From the NCBI GenBank assembly GCA_037721555.1, contig JBBJOI010000009.1, positions 1-64,000 of the forward strand: DNA of 64,000 nt. Direction: 5' to 3'. The DNA comes from Gaiellasilicea sp037721555. Lineage in GTDB: Bacteria > Actinomycetota > Thermoleophilia > Gaiellales > Gaiellaceae. Numbering within the stretch: position 1 is the first letter of the stretch; every line of letters starts with the position of its first letter. The position numbers and the translations under genes were made by a program. The notes beneath the pieces were generated by a model that saw nothing but the letters and a program-made list of their open reading frames with translations, had not been told where the DNA came from and made no database searches. This document shows positions 48,612 through 57,018 of this stretch, one piece after another.

Positions 48612-49247
48612 ATGATGGGGATCACCAGGGGTTTGTCCACGCTGATCGGAGCGGCTGTCGCCGGCTTCCTCGTCTGGCTCTCGACGCAGACGGGCAACGA
48701 CGGGGGCGCCGAGTACTGGACGACCTATGGGCTCCTGGCCGCCGCGGGGCTCACGATCGCGATCTCGCAGATCCTCGGCGGCTGGACGAAGTGGGGCTGG
48801 CCGCGGCTCTCGGGAGGCGTCTTTCTGCTCGGGTTTCTGCCCGTGCTCGTCGCCGGAGGCTGGGTCCTCCTCTCCCGCCAGCCTTCAGACTTCTTCAACA
48901 CGTCGAACTGGTCGCGCGATCTCGGGATCAACGGGATCGTGGGCGACCTCGGCGAGGCCCTGTCCGCGATTGCCTTCGGGCTTGGCCTGACGTTCGGGCT
49001 GTGCTTCGACACGTCGGGCCCACGCCGAGTCCGCGTGGACGAGGAGTCTGGCCGAGCGCGCCCGATGACAGGCTCGACCGTCCAGGCGGAACGGTCGGCG
49101 ATCGACGATCCCGTGACCGAAGACCGGCTGACCGAAGACCCGGTGACCCTTGACAAGACCCGGCCGATCGAGGAGACCGGGCGCAGGCGCCTCTTCGGCC
49201 GTTCCCGGGAGGGCGACCTCCGGAGCGGCGACCGCGACGACACCTGA
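48612..49247 (+). CDS. Membrane protein with acidic cytoplasmic tail
   Basis: A 211-residue protein with four hydrophobic helices (for example GAAVAGFLVWLSTQT, LLAAAGLTIAISQILGG, GGVFLLGFLPVLVAGGWVLL, GEALSAIAFGLGLTFGLCF). A polar tail follows with a repeated DDPVTEDRLTEDPVTLDK-type segment. The role is unknown. ATG 48612 is supported by GGAGG 7 nt upstream. Upstream CCGTTGTACCC occurs twice (48543 and 48558). Confidence 0.7.
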   Translation: MMGITRGLSTLIGAAVAGFLVWLSTQTGNDGGAEYWTTYGLLAAAGLTIAISQILGGWTKWGWPRLSGGVFLLGFLPVLVAGGWVLLSRQPSDFFNTSNWSRDLGINGIVGDLGEALSAIAFGLGLTFGLCFDTSGPRRVRVDEESGRARPMTGSTVQAERSAIDDPVTEDRLTEDPVTLDKTRPIEETGRRRLFGRSREGDLRSGDRDDT

Positions 49248-49319
49248 GCTCGGCCACCTGCACGTTCCCTCCCACCAGGGATGAGGTCGACGGACCGAGC
49301 CGGCCGATAGCTGTACCTG

Positions 49320-49490
49320 ATGGGCGCTACCGCAACTCGTCGTCGCAAACGGGGGCCGTTCGACCTCCTCGTCGGCCACTGCCAGGTGCTCGACTCGGAG
49401 CCGGGAGCGACCGCTCGGGCGCGTCTGGAAGCCGTACTCGGCCGCGACCTCGCGCGACGGCTGGTACAGGCGCTAAGCTCGGGTCGATAG
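49320..49490 (+). CDS. Small basic hypothetical protein
   Basis: A 56-residue reading frame from ATG 49320 (MGATATRRRKRGPFDLLVGH...ARLEAVLGRDLARRLVQALSSGR). It has a basic N terminus and a C-terminal amphipathic helix. A TAGCTG run 6 nt upstream resembles the leaderless -10 pattern. It ends 14 bp before the stop of the convergent membrane gene. No family known. Confidence 0.5.
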   Translation: MGATATRRRKRGPFDLLVGHCQVLDSEPGATARARLEAVLGRDLARRLVQALSSGR

Positions 49491-49503
49491 TCCCGTATCT
49501 CCG

Positions 49504-49692
49504 CTAGACCGGGGGGCCGGGTCGGTCTTCGCCGTTCACCCGGATGAAGAGGAAGATCGCACCCGCGGCGACGAGCGAGAGGATCAGCGCCGTTCCGTCA
49601 GAGACGCCGATCAGCAGCATCCCGAACCAGAGAATCAAGAAGAACAGCAGCGCCCAGATGAAGGACTGGACGCCGTGGTCGATGCTCGGCAT
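49504..49692 (-). CDS. Small two-helix membrane protein
   Basis: A 62-residue protein with two membrane helices (FIWALLFFLILWFGMLLIGV and ALILSLVAAGAIFLFIRV) and a polar C terminus. Start at ATG 49692; a GTG four codons further upstream is possible. No family assigned. Confidence 0.6.
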   Translation of the reverse strand: MPSIDHGVQSFIWALLFFLILWFGMLLIGVSDGTALILSLVAAGAIFLFIRVNGEDRPGPPV

Positions 49693-49940
49693 GCGCAGGT
49701 GCACGGCGGAATCGTACTGGACGCCACTCCCTGGAGCTCGCGCGACACGCGCCCGAACGACGCGTTGAGGATCCTCTCGAAACTTTCCGCAAATTGCGCT
49801 GTCCAACCCTGAGCGGCCTTGATCCCCACCGTCGCCGGCCGTAGATTGCCGCTTGCAGAGAGCACGGAGCGCGACTAGGTCGAAGCCGAGCTCGAGGGCC
49901 GTACGCGGAAGCGGAAAGTCAGCGGGTTCGGCAGACGAAA

Positions 49941-50205
49941 GCGCCACCGGCTCTCTGAATTTTTGCGCAAGGAACGGGATCCGCTGGCGTGGATCCCGTT
50001 CCGCGTGTAGACCCCTGAAGCTGCGTGGGATGGGTTCGGGGCTCGGATTCCGTCTTCGGCTCGGCTGCCGTGCAGGCGCCACAGGCTCTCTGAATTTTTG
50101 CGCGCGGAACGGGATCCGCTGGCGCGGATCCCGTTCCGCGTGTAGACCCCTGAAGCTGCGTGGGATGGGTTCGGGGCTCGGATTCCGTCTTCGGCTCGGC
50201 TGCCG
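49941..50205. repeat. Tandem 135-bp repeat with BamHI-like palindromes (REP family)
   Basis: Two near-identical units (49941-50070 and 50076-50205, period 135 bp) fill much of the 623-bp gap between the small membrane gene and uppP. Each holds a 12-bp inverted repeat GGAACGGGATCC/GGATCCCGTTCC with an 8-nt loop, then CGCGTGTAGACCCCTGAAGCTGCGTGGG. A diverged single copy occurs at 56781. The flanking 49693-49940 bases show no convincing gene. Confidence 0.75.
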
Positions 50206-50303
50206 CTGGTTGGGGGGCTCGCTCCGTAGCTGCAAACCTGAAGCGAACTGAGGTCGGCCGGCCTCCGAAGCGACTGGGGTCGGCCGGGCTCTCGTTCTCG
50301 GCC

Positions 50304-50309
50304 TAGGAT
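50304..50309 (+). promoter_or_regulatory. Candidate -10 box for leaderless uppP
   Basis: TAGGAT lies exactly 6 nt before GTG 50316 with no ribosome-binding site. Confidence 0.45.
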
Positions 50310-50315
50310 GCTCCG

Positions 50316-51254
50316 GTGAGCCGCGGAGCTGTTCTTCTCGCAGCGGGCGCGGCGTTCCTCGCTGCGGTCGTCGTGACCGCGCTCGGGCTCGGCGACAGCG
50401 CGCAGGCGTTGCCGAATTGGCAGGCGCTCGTCCTCGGGCTCGTCCAGGGGGCAACGGAGCTGCTGCCGATCTCCTCCTCCGGCCACCTGATCCTGGTGCC
50501 GTGGCTCGGGAACTGGGATTACCTCGCCGAGCACGACGCGTTCAACCAGACGTTCGACGTCTCTCTCCACCTGGGCACGCTCGTCGCCGTCGTCGTTTAC
50601 TTCCGGCGGGACCTCGCCGCCCTGATCGCCGCCTTCTTCCGCACACTGCGCCGCCGCACGATCGAGACCGAGGAGGAGCGGATCTCCTGGTTCGTGGCGA
50701 TCGCGACCCTGCCGGCGGTGGTCGTGGGTGCGGTCTTCGAGGACGTGATCACGCGGCGGCTCGGCGAGCCGTGGCAGATCGCGATCCTGCTCGCGCTCTT
50801 CGGCGCTGTTCTCTGGGTCGCCGACCGGCGGCCCCAGCGACGCCGCATAGGCGACCTGAGCCTCCGCGCTGCGTTCACGGTCGGGCTCGCGCAGTGCCTG
50901 TCGCTGATGCCGGGTGTCTCACGCTCGGGGATCACGATCACAGCCGGCCGCGCGCTCGGCCTCGACCGAGACTCTGCCGCTCGATTCTCGTTCCTCCTGC
51001 TCGTGCCGATCACCTTCGGTGCCGTCCTCTACAAGGGTGTCACCGACGTGCTGCTCGGGGAGCTCCCGGCCGGAACGGCCGGGCCGTTTCTCGTCGGGAG
51101 CCTCGCATCCGGAGCCAGCGCACTCGTCGCTATCTCGGCGCTCCTCGGGTACGTGCGCCGTCACGACTACTCCCTGTTCGTGTGGTACCGAGTTGCGGTG
51201 GGAGCGGCAGTGCTGCTCCTGATCGCCACCGGCGTCCGTTCCGCCGGCTTTTAG
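50316..51254 (+). CDS. uppP: Undecaprenyl-diphosphatase (BacA/UppP)
   Basis: A 312-residue polytopic membrane enzyme that recycles undecaprenyl diphosphate for peptidoglycan synthesis. Both signature loops are present: QGATELLPISSSGHL and SLMPGVSRSGIT. Its N terminus is ~25 residues longer than in E. coli and begins with an additional hydrophobic helix (VLLAAGAAFLAAVVVTALG). It works on the lipid made by uppS. Confidence 0.93.
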   Translation: MSRGAVLLAAGAAFLAAVVVTALGLGDSAQALPNWQALVLGLVQGATELLPISSSGHLILVPWLGNWDYLAEHDAFNQTFDVSLHLGTLVAVVVYFRRDLAALIAAFFRTLRRRTIETEEERISWFVAIATLPAVVVGAVFEDVITRRLGEPWQIAILLALFGAVLWVADRRPQRRRIGDLSLRAAFTVGLAQCLSLMPGVSRSGITITAGRALGLDRDSAARFSFLLLVPITFGAVLYKGVTDVLLGELPAGTAGPFLVGSLASGASALVAISALLGYVRRHDYSLFVWYRVAVGAAVLLLIATGVRSAGF

Positions 51255-51509
51255 ACTCGGGTCTCGTAATCGCTCGATCGGGGGGACGGCTCGACGTCGT
51301 GCGTGCCGACACACCATCCGGTACACGAAACGCCGCCGCAAGCCGCACACGTTCGCCTCACGCGCAGCCTCGCGAGACCGCAGCACCTGGCCGATCGGCC
51401 TATTGCGCCCCCCAACACTCGTGGGCTAGGGTGCCCGATCTTCAGGGGTTGCCGCCCGCTGCTGGGCGGTAGCGCAGACGTGCCCGGCGCTCGCCGACAA
51501 AGGGGAATG

Positions 51510-52328
51510 ATGAGAAAAAGAGTTGTAGTAGTACGTGCGCTCGCGGTCGCCGCGGCGCTCGTTGGCACCGCGGCCGCGGTCCCGGCCCTTCTGCCAGGAA
51601 CACCGCAGGCCGCACATGGCTATTCCGTTATCGGCGACTGCTCGCCCGGGAGCGACTGGGGCACGCTGCGCCAGGACCTCAGCCAGCGGGTCGTCGACTT
51701 GGTCAACCAGCACCGCGCCTCGTTGGGACTGCCGCAGCTCCAGGTCTCGACGTCCCTGACCGACGCCGCCGTCTGGAAGTCGCGGCATATGGCGTACTAC
51801 CAGTACATGGCGCACAACGATCCCGCCCCACCGGTCTCGCGGGGGGTGGGGGATCGCCTGCTCGCCTGCGGCTACCCGGCCAACAATGCGGGCTGGGGCG
51901 AAAATATCGCCTACGGCTACGGGAGCGCTGACGCCGTCATGCAGGGCTGGTTGAACTCGCCCGGCCACCGGGCCAACATCGAGAACGCGAGCTACCGGGG
52001 CATCGGCGTCGGAGCGGCCTCGAGCAGCGGGGGGACGCTCTTCTGGACGCAGGAATTCGGCACGGAGGTGGGCTCTTCCTCGCCTTCGCCGCCGCCTCCT
52101 CCGCCGCCGGCACCCTCGCCTCCGCCTCCGGCACCTTCGCCTCCGCCTCCGCCGGCACCTGAGCCGCCACCGGCACCTGAGCCGCCACCGGCGAATGCGT
52201 CGGTCGCCGCTTGCGCGAACGGCGTGGACGACGACGGTGACGGCAGGATCGATTACCCAGCCGACCCGGGCTGCTCGAGCGCGTCCGACGACAACGAGTA
52301 CAACTCCAGCTGGCGCCGCCGCTTCTGA
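51510..52328 (+). CDS. Secreted CAP/SCP-domain protein
   Basis: A 272-residue exported protein. A signal peptide (MRKRVVVVRALAVAAALVGTAAAVPA) is followed by a CAP domain (residues ~45-185) with VVDLVNQHRASLGLPQLQVS, MAHNDPA and NSPGHRANI. A Pro/Ser/Glu-rich linker leads to a C-terminal Cys-bracketed acidic tail (CANGVDDDGDGRIDYPADPGC) that may bind calcium. ATG 51510 has AAAGGGG 4 nt upstream; ATG 51507 is also possible. The 255-bp leader contains a hairpin CCGCCC/GGGCGG at 51452-51469 of unknown role. Confidence 0.85.
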   Translation: MRKRVVVVRALAVAAALVGTAAAVPALLPGTPQAAHGYSVIGDCSPGSDWGTLRQDLSQRVVDLVNQHRASLGLPQLQVSTSLTDAAVWKSRHMAYYQYMAHNDPAPPVSRGVGDRLLACGYPANNAGWGENIAYGYGSADAVMQGWLNSPGHRANIENASYRGIGVGAASSSGGTLFWTQEFGTEVGSSSPSPPPPPPPAPSPPPPAPSPPPPPAPEPPPAPEPPPANASVAACANGVDDDGDGRIDYPADPGCSSASDDNEYNSSWRRRF

Positions 52329-52359
52329 GCTGACCCAGCCCCTCGAACACCCGTCAAAA

Positions 52360-52389
52360 GGTGGGGCGCCCGGCTGTGGGCGCCTCACC
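52360..52389 (+). terminator. Hairpin after CAP-protein gene
   Basis: GGTGGGGCGCCC (52360-52371) and GGGCGCCTCACC (52378-52389) pair with one mismatch across a 6-nt loop, 32 bp after the stop. There is no U-tract, as often seen in high-GC actinobacteria. Confidence 0.5.
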
Positions 52390-52475
52390 AGCTGACGCGT
52401 CGATTCTCTCTACTTGACATAACGTCCCTTTACGTGCGAGCCCTGAGAACGCGTCTCCCTCGCCGCGATCCGGCG

Positions 52476-52481
52476 TAAGCT
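52476..52481 (+). promoter_or_regulatory. Candidate -10 box of the leaderless LacI-HTH membrane gene
   Basis: TAAGCT is exactly 6 nt before GTG 52488. A separate TTGACA occurs at 52414-52419 and may belong to another, weaker promoter. Confidence 0.45.
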
Positions 52482-52487
52482 CTACCT

Positions 52488-53723
52488 GTGTCGCTCCTCA
52501 CCGAGGTTGCCGACCTTGCGGAGGTGCCCGTCGAAGGTGTCGTCCGCGTCCTGACCCAGAAGCCGGTCGGGCGCCGCATCGAGCAGCGCGTGCTCGCCGT
52601 CGTCAACGAGCTCGACGACGCGCAGCTGCGAGCGCTCACCCGCTACGCGCTCGCGGCGGCTCCGACAGTCCTCGCGCCGCGGCCGCAGCCCCCGCCGGTA
52701 TCTGAGCCTTCGGTCTCTGGGCCTCCTGCATCGCCTACGCCGCCGGAGGACACTGCCACCCTTGAGACCGCATCGGCCGGGGACGAGTTGACCGTTCGCC
52801 TCGGCCGGGTATTCGAGGAGTTCGTCGGCAGCCTGGAGGAGCTGAAGCGCGACCACGTCGCGGAACGGCAGGATCGGCTCGATGACCTCTCCGTCCTGAT
52901 CGACCTGATCTCGACCGGGTGGAGCGGCGTCGATCGGCGTCTGGGTCGGTTGGAGCGGACGCTCGAGCGGCTGGAGCTCGAGCGGCGGGTGCCACCGCCG
53001 CCTTTGTCTCCGCTGCCTGCGTCTCCGCCCGCTGTGTCGCCGCCAGCTGTGCTGCTTCCAGCTGTAATCCGCGCCGCGCCGCCTCCGGCCGAGCCCGCTG
53101 CGGCCGAGAACGCTCTGGCCGCGATCCCTGCGGCCCGCGCTCCCGCGAGGGTCCGCGGAGAAGCTCGGGTCGAGCCCACGCCCGAACCTGACGCACGAGC
53201 CGGCCGGAGGCTTCGGTGGCCCGGTGCCGCGACGCCGATCGCGTTCGTCGTGCTCCTGTTCGGGTCGCTGCTCCTGCTCGAGCTGCTGCCCTCGCGTGCG
53301 GAAGGACCGCGCCTCGCGGCGCCCGCCGAGAGAGGCTCTGCGCCGCCCGTCGCCACGACCCGCGGGAGCGCAACCAGTGCCAGCGCGACGAGCGCCGCGC
53401 CGACGACCGAGACCACGCCGGCGCCGACGACGACCGCGCCAACGACGACAGCGCCCACAACGACCGGTGGGGCCGCACTGTCCGCGACGCGCGTCTTCTC
53501 CTGGCTCCCGGTCGAGAATGCCCGCTACTACCTGGTCACGTTCGCGCGCGACGGCAAGCGTCTGTATCGCGCCTGGCCGACGGCCGCCCGCGTCACGCTG
53601 CCCTCCCGCCTCGCGCTCCGGCCGGGTTCCTACCGCTGGGTCGTCCGCCCGGGGCTCGGGAAGCGCAGCGACGGCCGCGTTGGCCTTCCCGTCCTGACAT
53701 CGGCGTTCACGGTACCCGGCTGA
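52488..53723 (+). CDS. LacI-type HTH protein with transmembrane helix and extracytoplasmic domain
   Basis: A 411-residue protein of unusual layout. Residues 1-43 resemble a LacI-type HTH (VADLAEVPVEGVVRVLTQKP, RIEQRVLAVVNEL). Helical, coiled-coil-like residues 100-165 follow, then a Pro/Ala-rich stretch. One membrane helix at ~249-267 (TPIAFVVLLFGSLLLLELL), a Thr/Pro-rich outer linker (300-325) and a beta-rich Fn3-like domain (333-411) complete it. The predicted topology is DNA-binding inside, sensor outside. No sugar-binding periplasmic fold is present. It precedes the primary-type sigma gene. Confidence 0.7.
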   Translation: MSLLTEVADLAEVPVEGVVRVLTQKPVGRRIEQRVLAVVNELDDAQLRALTRYALAAAPTVLAPRPQPPPVSEPSVSGPPASPTPPEDTATLETASAGDELTVRLGRVFEEFVGSLEELKRDHVAERQDRLDDLSVLIDLISTGWSGVDRRLGRLERTLERLELERRVPPPPLSPLPASPPAVSPPAVLLPAVIRAAPPPAEPAAAENALAAIPAARAPARVRGEARVEPTPEPDARAGRRLRWPGAATPIAFVVLLFGSLLLLELLPSRAEGPRLAAPAERGSAPPVATTRGSATSASATSAAPTTETTPAPTTTAPTTTAPTTTGGAALSATRVFSWLPVENARYYLVTFARDGKRLYRAWPTAARVTLPSRLALRPGSYRWVVRPGLGKRSDGRVGLPVLTSAFTVPG

Positions 53724-53734
53724 GAGCGTGATGC

Positions 53735-53767
53735 CCCGCCGGCGTTTGAAGATGCGGAGCCGGCGGG
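53735..53767. promoter_or_regulatory. Hairpin between membrane HTH gene and sigma gene
   Basis: CCCGCCGG (53735-53742) and CCGGCGGG (53760-53767) form an 8-bp stem with a 17-nt loop. No U-tract follows. It may terminate the upstream gene or shape the sigma-factor leader. Confidence 0.35.
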
Positions 53768-53804
53768 TACGAGGCCGCATGGCCCTTTCGCGGCTCGGCC
53801 GCCC

Positions 53805-54860
53805 TTGACGACGATCGACATCGGTCACCTCCTGCACCACGAGGAGATCCGGCAACTGCTCGATGGTGCCGAGCAAGCCGGGTCGCTACGGCAGTCCGAG
53901 GTCGCGGAGATCGTCGAAGCCCATGGGCTCGATCAGCTCGAGCAGGACGCGCTCTTCCGCGAGCTGGAGCAGCGAGGGATCGAGATTCTCGAGGAGCTGA
54001 AGCTCGGGGAGCCCTCCCCCGCTCCGGCTCCGGTACCACAGGAGACGACTACGGACGCCCTCCAGCTCTTCCTGCGCGAGGCCGGCCGTCATCAGCTGCT
54101 GACGGCGCCGCAGGAGGTGGAGCTGGCCAAGAAGATCGAGAGCGGCGACCTGCGCGCGAAGCAGCAGATGATCCAGTCGAACCTGCGCCTGGTCGTCTCG
54201 ATCGCCAAGAACTACCGCAACCAGGGCCTCCCCTTCCTCGACCTGATCCAGGAGGGCACGCTGGGCCTGATCCGCGCCGTCGAGAAGTTCGACTGGCGCC
54301 GAGGCTTCAAGTTCTCCACCTACGCGACCTGGTGGATCCGGCAGGCCGTCGCGCGGGCACTCGCTGACAAGGCGCGAACGATCCGCATGCCGGTGCACAT
54401 CGTCGAGCGACTCCAGAAGATGAATCGTGCGGAGCGGACGCTGTGGACGCAGTTGGGCCGGGAGCCGACGCTGGAGGAGATCGCGGAGGAGGCCTCGCTG
54501 CCGCTTCAGCAGGCACGCGATGTGCGCGCGGCCGCCCGCGCGTCGACCAGTCTCGACCAACCAGTCGGCGAGACGGAGGACGCGGTGCTCGGCGACTTCG
54601 TCGCCGGTGAGGGGCCGCTGCCCGAAGAGGAGGTCGAGACCTCGCTGCGCAGCCAGGCGCTCAGAGCCGCGCTCGAGGCGCTCTCCGAGCGCGAGCGGCA
54701 GGTCGTGATCCTCAGGTATGGGCTCACGGACGCGGAGCCGAAGACCCTCGAGGAGATCGGTCGCCGGCTCGGCCTGACGCGCGAGCGGGTCCGGCAGATC
54801 GAGATGGACTCGCTCAAGCGGCTGGCGTCGCTGCGTGAGCTGGAATCGGTCGGCTCCTAG
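53805..54860 (+). CDS. RNA polymerase sigma-70 factor, primary (RpoD/SigA) type
   Basis: A 351-residue sigma factor. The N-terminal ~60 residues look like region 1.1 (IRQLLDGAEQ...EQRGIEILEEL). Regions 1.2-2.4 carry TDALQLFLREAGRHQLLT, NLRLVVSIAKNY, DLIQEGTLGLIRAVEKFDW and FSTYATWWIRQAVARA. Regions 3 and 4 end with LEEIGRRLGLTRERVRQIE. The start is TTG 53805; no better start is in frame. It could be the housekeeping sigma, though the second sigma nearby is similar. Confidence 0.88.
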   Translation: MTTIDIGHLLHHEEIRQLLDGAEQAGSLRQSEVAEIVEAHGLDQLEQDALFRELEQRGIEILEELKLGEPSPAPAPVPQETTTDALQLFLREAGRHQLLTAPQEVELAKKIESGDLRAKQQMIQSNLRLVVSIAKNYRNQGLPFLDLIQEGTLGLIRAVEKFDWRRGFKFSTYATWWIRQAVARALADKARTIRMPVHIVERLQKMNRAERTLWTQLGREPTLEEIAEEASLPLQQARDVRAAARASTSLDQPVGETEDAVLGDFVAGEGPLPEEEVETSLRSQALRAALEALSERERQVVILRYGLTDAEPKTLEEIGRRLGLTRERVRQIEMDSLKRLASLRELESVGS

Positions 54861-54915
54861 CGCTCAAGGACGCGGCGCCGTCCAGGGAGGCCGCGCTGTA
54901 GGGAGGCAGCGCCGT

Positions 54916-55701
54916 TCAGGAGGGGAGTGCGCGGCCGCAGAGCGGGGCATCAGGGGTCTTTGCGCGGTTTGCGCGGTCGGGATCTGCCGCTGCCGATTCG
55001 GAGCTTGCGCCGGAAAGCAGTGCGCTGCCGTCGAAGAGGCGGTTCGCCTCCTCCCCCACCCGAGCGTGAACGAGCGCATACGCTTCGTCCAGGTGCGGCG
55101 GCCGTGCCTGCCGGTGACCGTCGGAGGCGACGAGGCCGGCGAGTCGACCGTCGACGAGGTTCCAGCCGAGCTCGCGGGAGCCGAGGCCGTGACGCCCGAG
55201 CAGCGAGCTCGCGTTCACCTGCAGGATCCAACCCCGGTCGTGGAGCTCCCGGGCGAGCTCTGGACGGGCGAGAACTTCCTCCGCCCGCTCGGGATGCGCG
55301 ATCACGGGGCGCAGGCGGCAATCCTCCGCGTGCTCGGCGACGGAGAGGAGGTCGTCGTAGCCAACCCAGAAGGGCACCTCGATCAACACGCGGTTCGTCC
55401 CGCCGAGGGCGTAGCGGCGGAGGTCTTCCTCGAGCAGCGGCCGCGTCGGCGTCAGCTCATAGCCGAGCCGCAGCTCGAGCTCCGCGAGTGGCGCGAGCTC
55501 GGCGAACGCGAGCCTGATGCGCTCCTCTCGCTGAGCCGTTAGCGGCAGGTGCGGCCAGACGTGTGGCGTCGCGAACAGGATGGCGGTACCCCGACGGGCA
55601 GCCTCGCGGCAGAGCACCGCTCCCTCGGCGAGAGATGAGGCACCGTCGTCGCCGGAGGGGCAGACATGGGTGTGGCAGTCGACGAAGGCGGGCCGGGCCA
55701 T
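54916..55701 (-). CDS. CpsB/CapC-type PHP protein-tyrosine phosphatase
   Basis: A 261-residue PHP-fold metalloenzyme. Metal ligands are visible in FVDCHTHVCPSGDDGASSLAEG, ATPHVWPH, VIAHPERAEE and LVASDGHR. Homologues dephosphorylate the tyrosine kinases controlling capsule or exopolysaccharide. No kinase gene is adjacent. The C-terminal ~35 residues are a low-complexity tail. TAGGCT lies 5 nt upstream of the ATG. Confidence 0.82.
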   Translation of the reverse strand: MARPAFVDCHTHVCPSGDDGASSLAEGAVLCREAARRGTAILFATPHVWPHLPLTAQREERIRLAFAELAPLAELELRLGYELTPTRPLLEEDLRRYALGGTNRVLIEVPFWVGYDDLLSVAEHAEDCRLRPVIAHPERAEEVLARPELARELHDRGWILQVNASSLLGRHGLGSRELGWNLVDGRLAGLVASDGHRQARPPHLDEAYALVHARVGEEANRLFDGSALLSGASSESAAADPDRANRAKTPDAPLCGRALPS

Positions 55702-55770
55702 GACCCAGCCTAGATGAGTGACGCCGCGGTCACGAGCGGGCTACGCGGCGCGCGACCCGCTGTCGGCGCG

Positions 55771-56727
55771 TCAGGTACGGAGGTAGAACTCGAGCGCCGG
55801 TGCGACCGACCGCAGCTCCCGCAATGCGCGTGCCTCGAGTTGGCGTACCCGCTCCCGCGTGATCCCGAGGCCCGCACCGACTTCTTCGAGCGTCTGCGGG
55901 TGGGCGCCGTCGAGGCCGAAGCGGTGGGCCAGCACGTGGCGCATGCGCGGATTCAGCTGCTCGAGCGCATCGGCGAGCTCGGTTGAGCGCAGCCGGTCTG
56001 CCGTCTCGTCGGCTGGTCCGGCCGTCTTCGTGTCCTGGATCAGGTCGCCGTACAGGCTCTCGCCATCACCGACGGGCGTCTGCAGGCTGACTGGATCCTC
56101 GACGAGCTCGAGCAGTTCCCGCACGCGCTGGGGGGTGAACCCGCTCTCGGCCGCGATCTCATCGAGCTTCGGGTCGCGGTTCAGCTTCTGGGCGAGCACG
56201 CGGCGCGACCTCGTCACGCGCCGGACCTGCTCAGCGACATGAACGGGCAGCCGAATCGTGCGCCCCTGCTCTGCGAGCGCGCGGGTGACGGCCTGTCGGA
56301 TCCACCAGGTGGCATAGGTGGACAGCTTGAAGCCGAGCGTGTAGTCGAACTTCTCGACGGCCCGGATCAGGCCAAGGTTGCCCTCCTGGATCAGGTCGAG
56401 GAGCGGCACGCCGGCCTTTGTGTAGTTCCGAGTGATCGACATCACGAGGCGCAGGTTCGACTCGATCAGCTTGCGCTTGGCGACCTCGTCGCCGAGATCC
56501 TTGCGGCGCGCGAGCTCGCGCTCCTCTCCCCGTGTCAGGAGGCGGCCGTCGCCGATCTGGCGGACGTAGAGCTTCAGCGGATCTTGGGTGACCGCAGGAG
56601 TGTCGGGATAATCGATCTCGGCCTCTTCCCCGGCCTCTGCCGCCGGATCGTCCAGCGCCGGCAGGAGCTCGAGGACGGGCTCGAGGGGCAGATTGGAGAG
56701 CGGCTCGGCAGTCGGGGAGGTGTCCAC
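55771..56727 (-). CDS. RNA polymerase sigma-70 factor (group 2 type)
   Basis: A sigma factor of about 318 residues. Region 1.2 begins TQDPLKLYVRQIGDGRLLT. Regions 2.1-2.4 show NLRLVMSITRNYTKAGVPLLDLIQEGNLGLI (partial) and LSTYATWWIRQAVTRALAEQ. The C terminus has LEEVGAGLGITRERVRQLE. A short acidic N terminus replaces region 1.1. I use GTG 56727; an in-frame TTG at 56784 lies inside a repeat and is less likely. An alternative sigma is likely, but primary function cannot be excluded. Confidence 0.85.
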   Translation of the reverse strand: MDTSPTAEPLSNLPLEPVLELLPALDDPAAEAGEEAEIDYPDTPAVTQDPLKLYVRQIGDGRLLTRGEERELARRKDLGDEVAKRKLIESNLRLVMSITRNYTKAGVPLLDLIQEGNLGLIRAVEKFDYTLGFKLSTYATWWIRQAVTRALAEQGRTIRLPVHVAEQVRRVTRSRRVLAQKLNRDPKLDEIAAESGFTPQRVRELLELVEDPVSLQTPVGDGESLYGDLIQDTKTAGPADETADRLRSTELADALEQLNPRMRHVLAHRFGLDGAHPQTLEEVGAGLGITRERVRQLEARALRELRSVAPALEFYLRT

Positions 56728-56780
56728 TGTGCACGCTCTATCGGCGGCGGTCGGGTGCAGCTTGAGGACGTTTCGCTCTC

Positions 56781-56850
56781 GCAAGGAACGGGGGCCGCTG
56801 CCGCGGATCCCGTTCCGCGTCGGATCCCTGCCAGCTGCGTGGGCCGGGTG
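56781..56850. repeat. Single diverged copy of the 135-bp REP family
   Basis: GCAAGGAACGGGGGCCGCTG is followed by CCGCGGATCCCGTTCCGCG, then GGATCCCTGCCAGCTGCGTGGG. It matches the tandem units at 49941-50205 in both the palindrome and the conserved tail, with a few changes. It lies directly upstream of the group 2 sigma gene. Confidence 0.65.
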
Positions 56851-57018
56851 GGGCTTGCTTCCGTGACGAGGGTTTGCCGGATGCCGCAGGGATTCGATCC
56901 GAGGCTGCGAACTACCCGGGCGGATCTGCCGTTCCTAACTTTGCGGAAACACCTTTCGTCTACCCTCTGAAAACAGGGGTATCTCTTCCTCTGTCGACTG
57001 CGGCCATAGGACAAGTGC

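Noticed and set aside
49853..50251. A 132-codon open frame with internal repeats across the tandem REP units
   Set aside because: The peptide repetition comes directly from the non-coding 135-bp repeat.
51255..51509. Possible c-di-AMP (ydaO-type) riboswitch upstream of the CAP protein
   Set aside because: Only a simple 6-bp hairpin is visible; the conserved ydaO sequence blocks are not seen.
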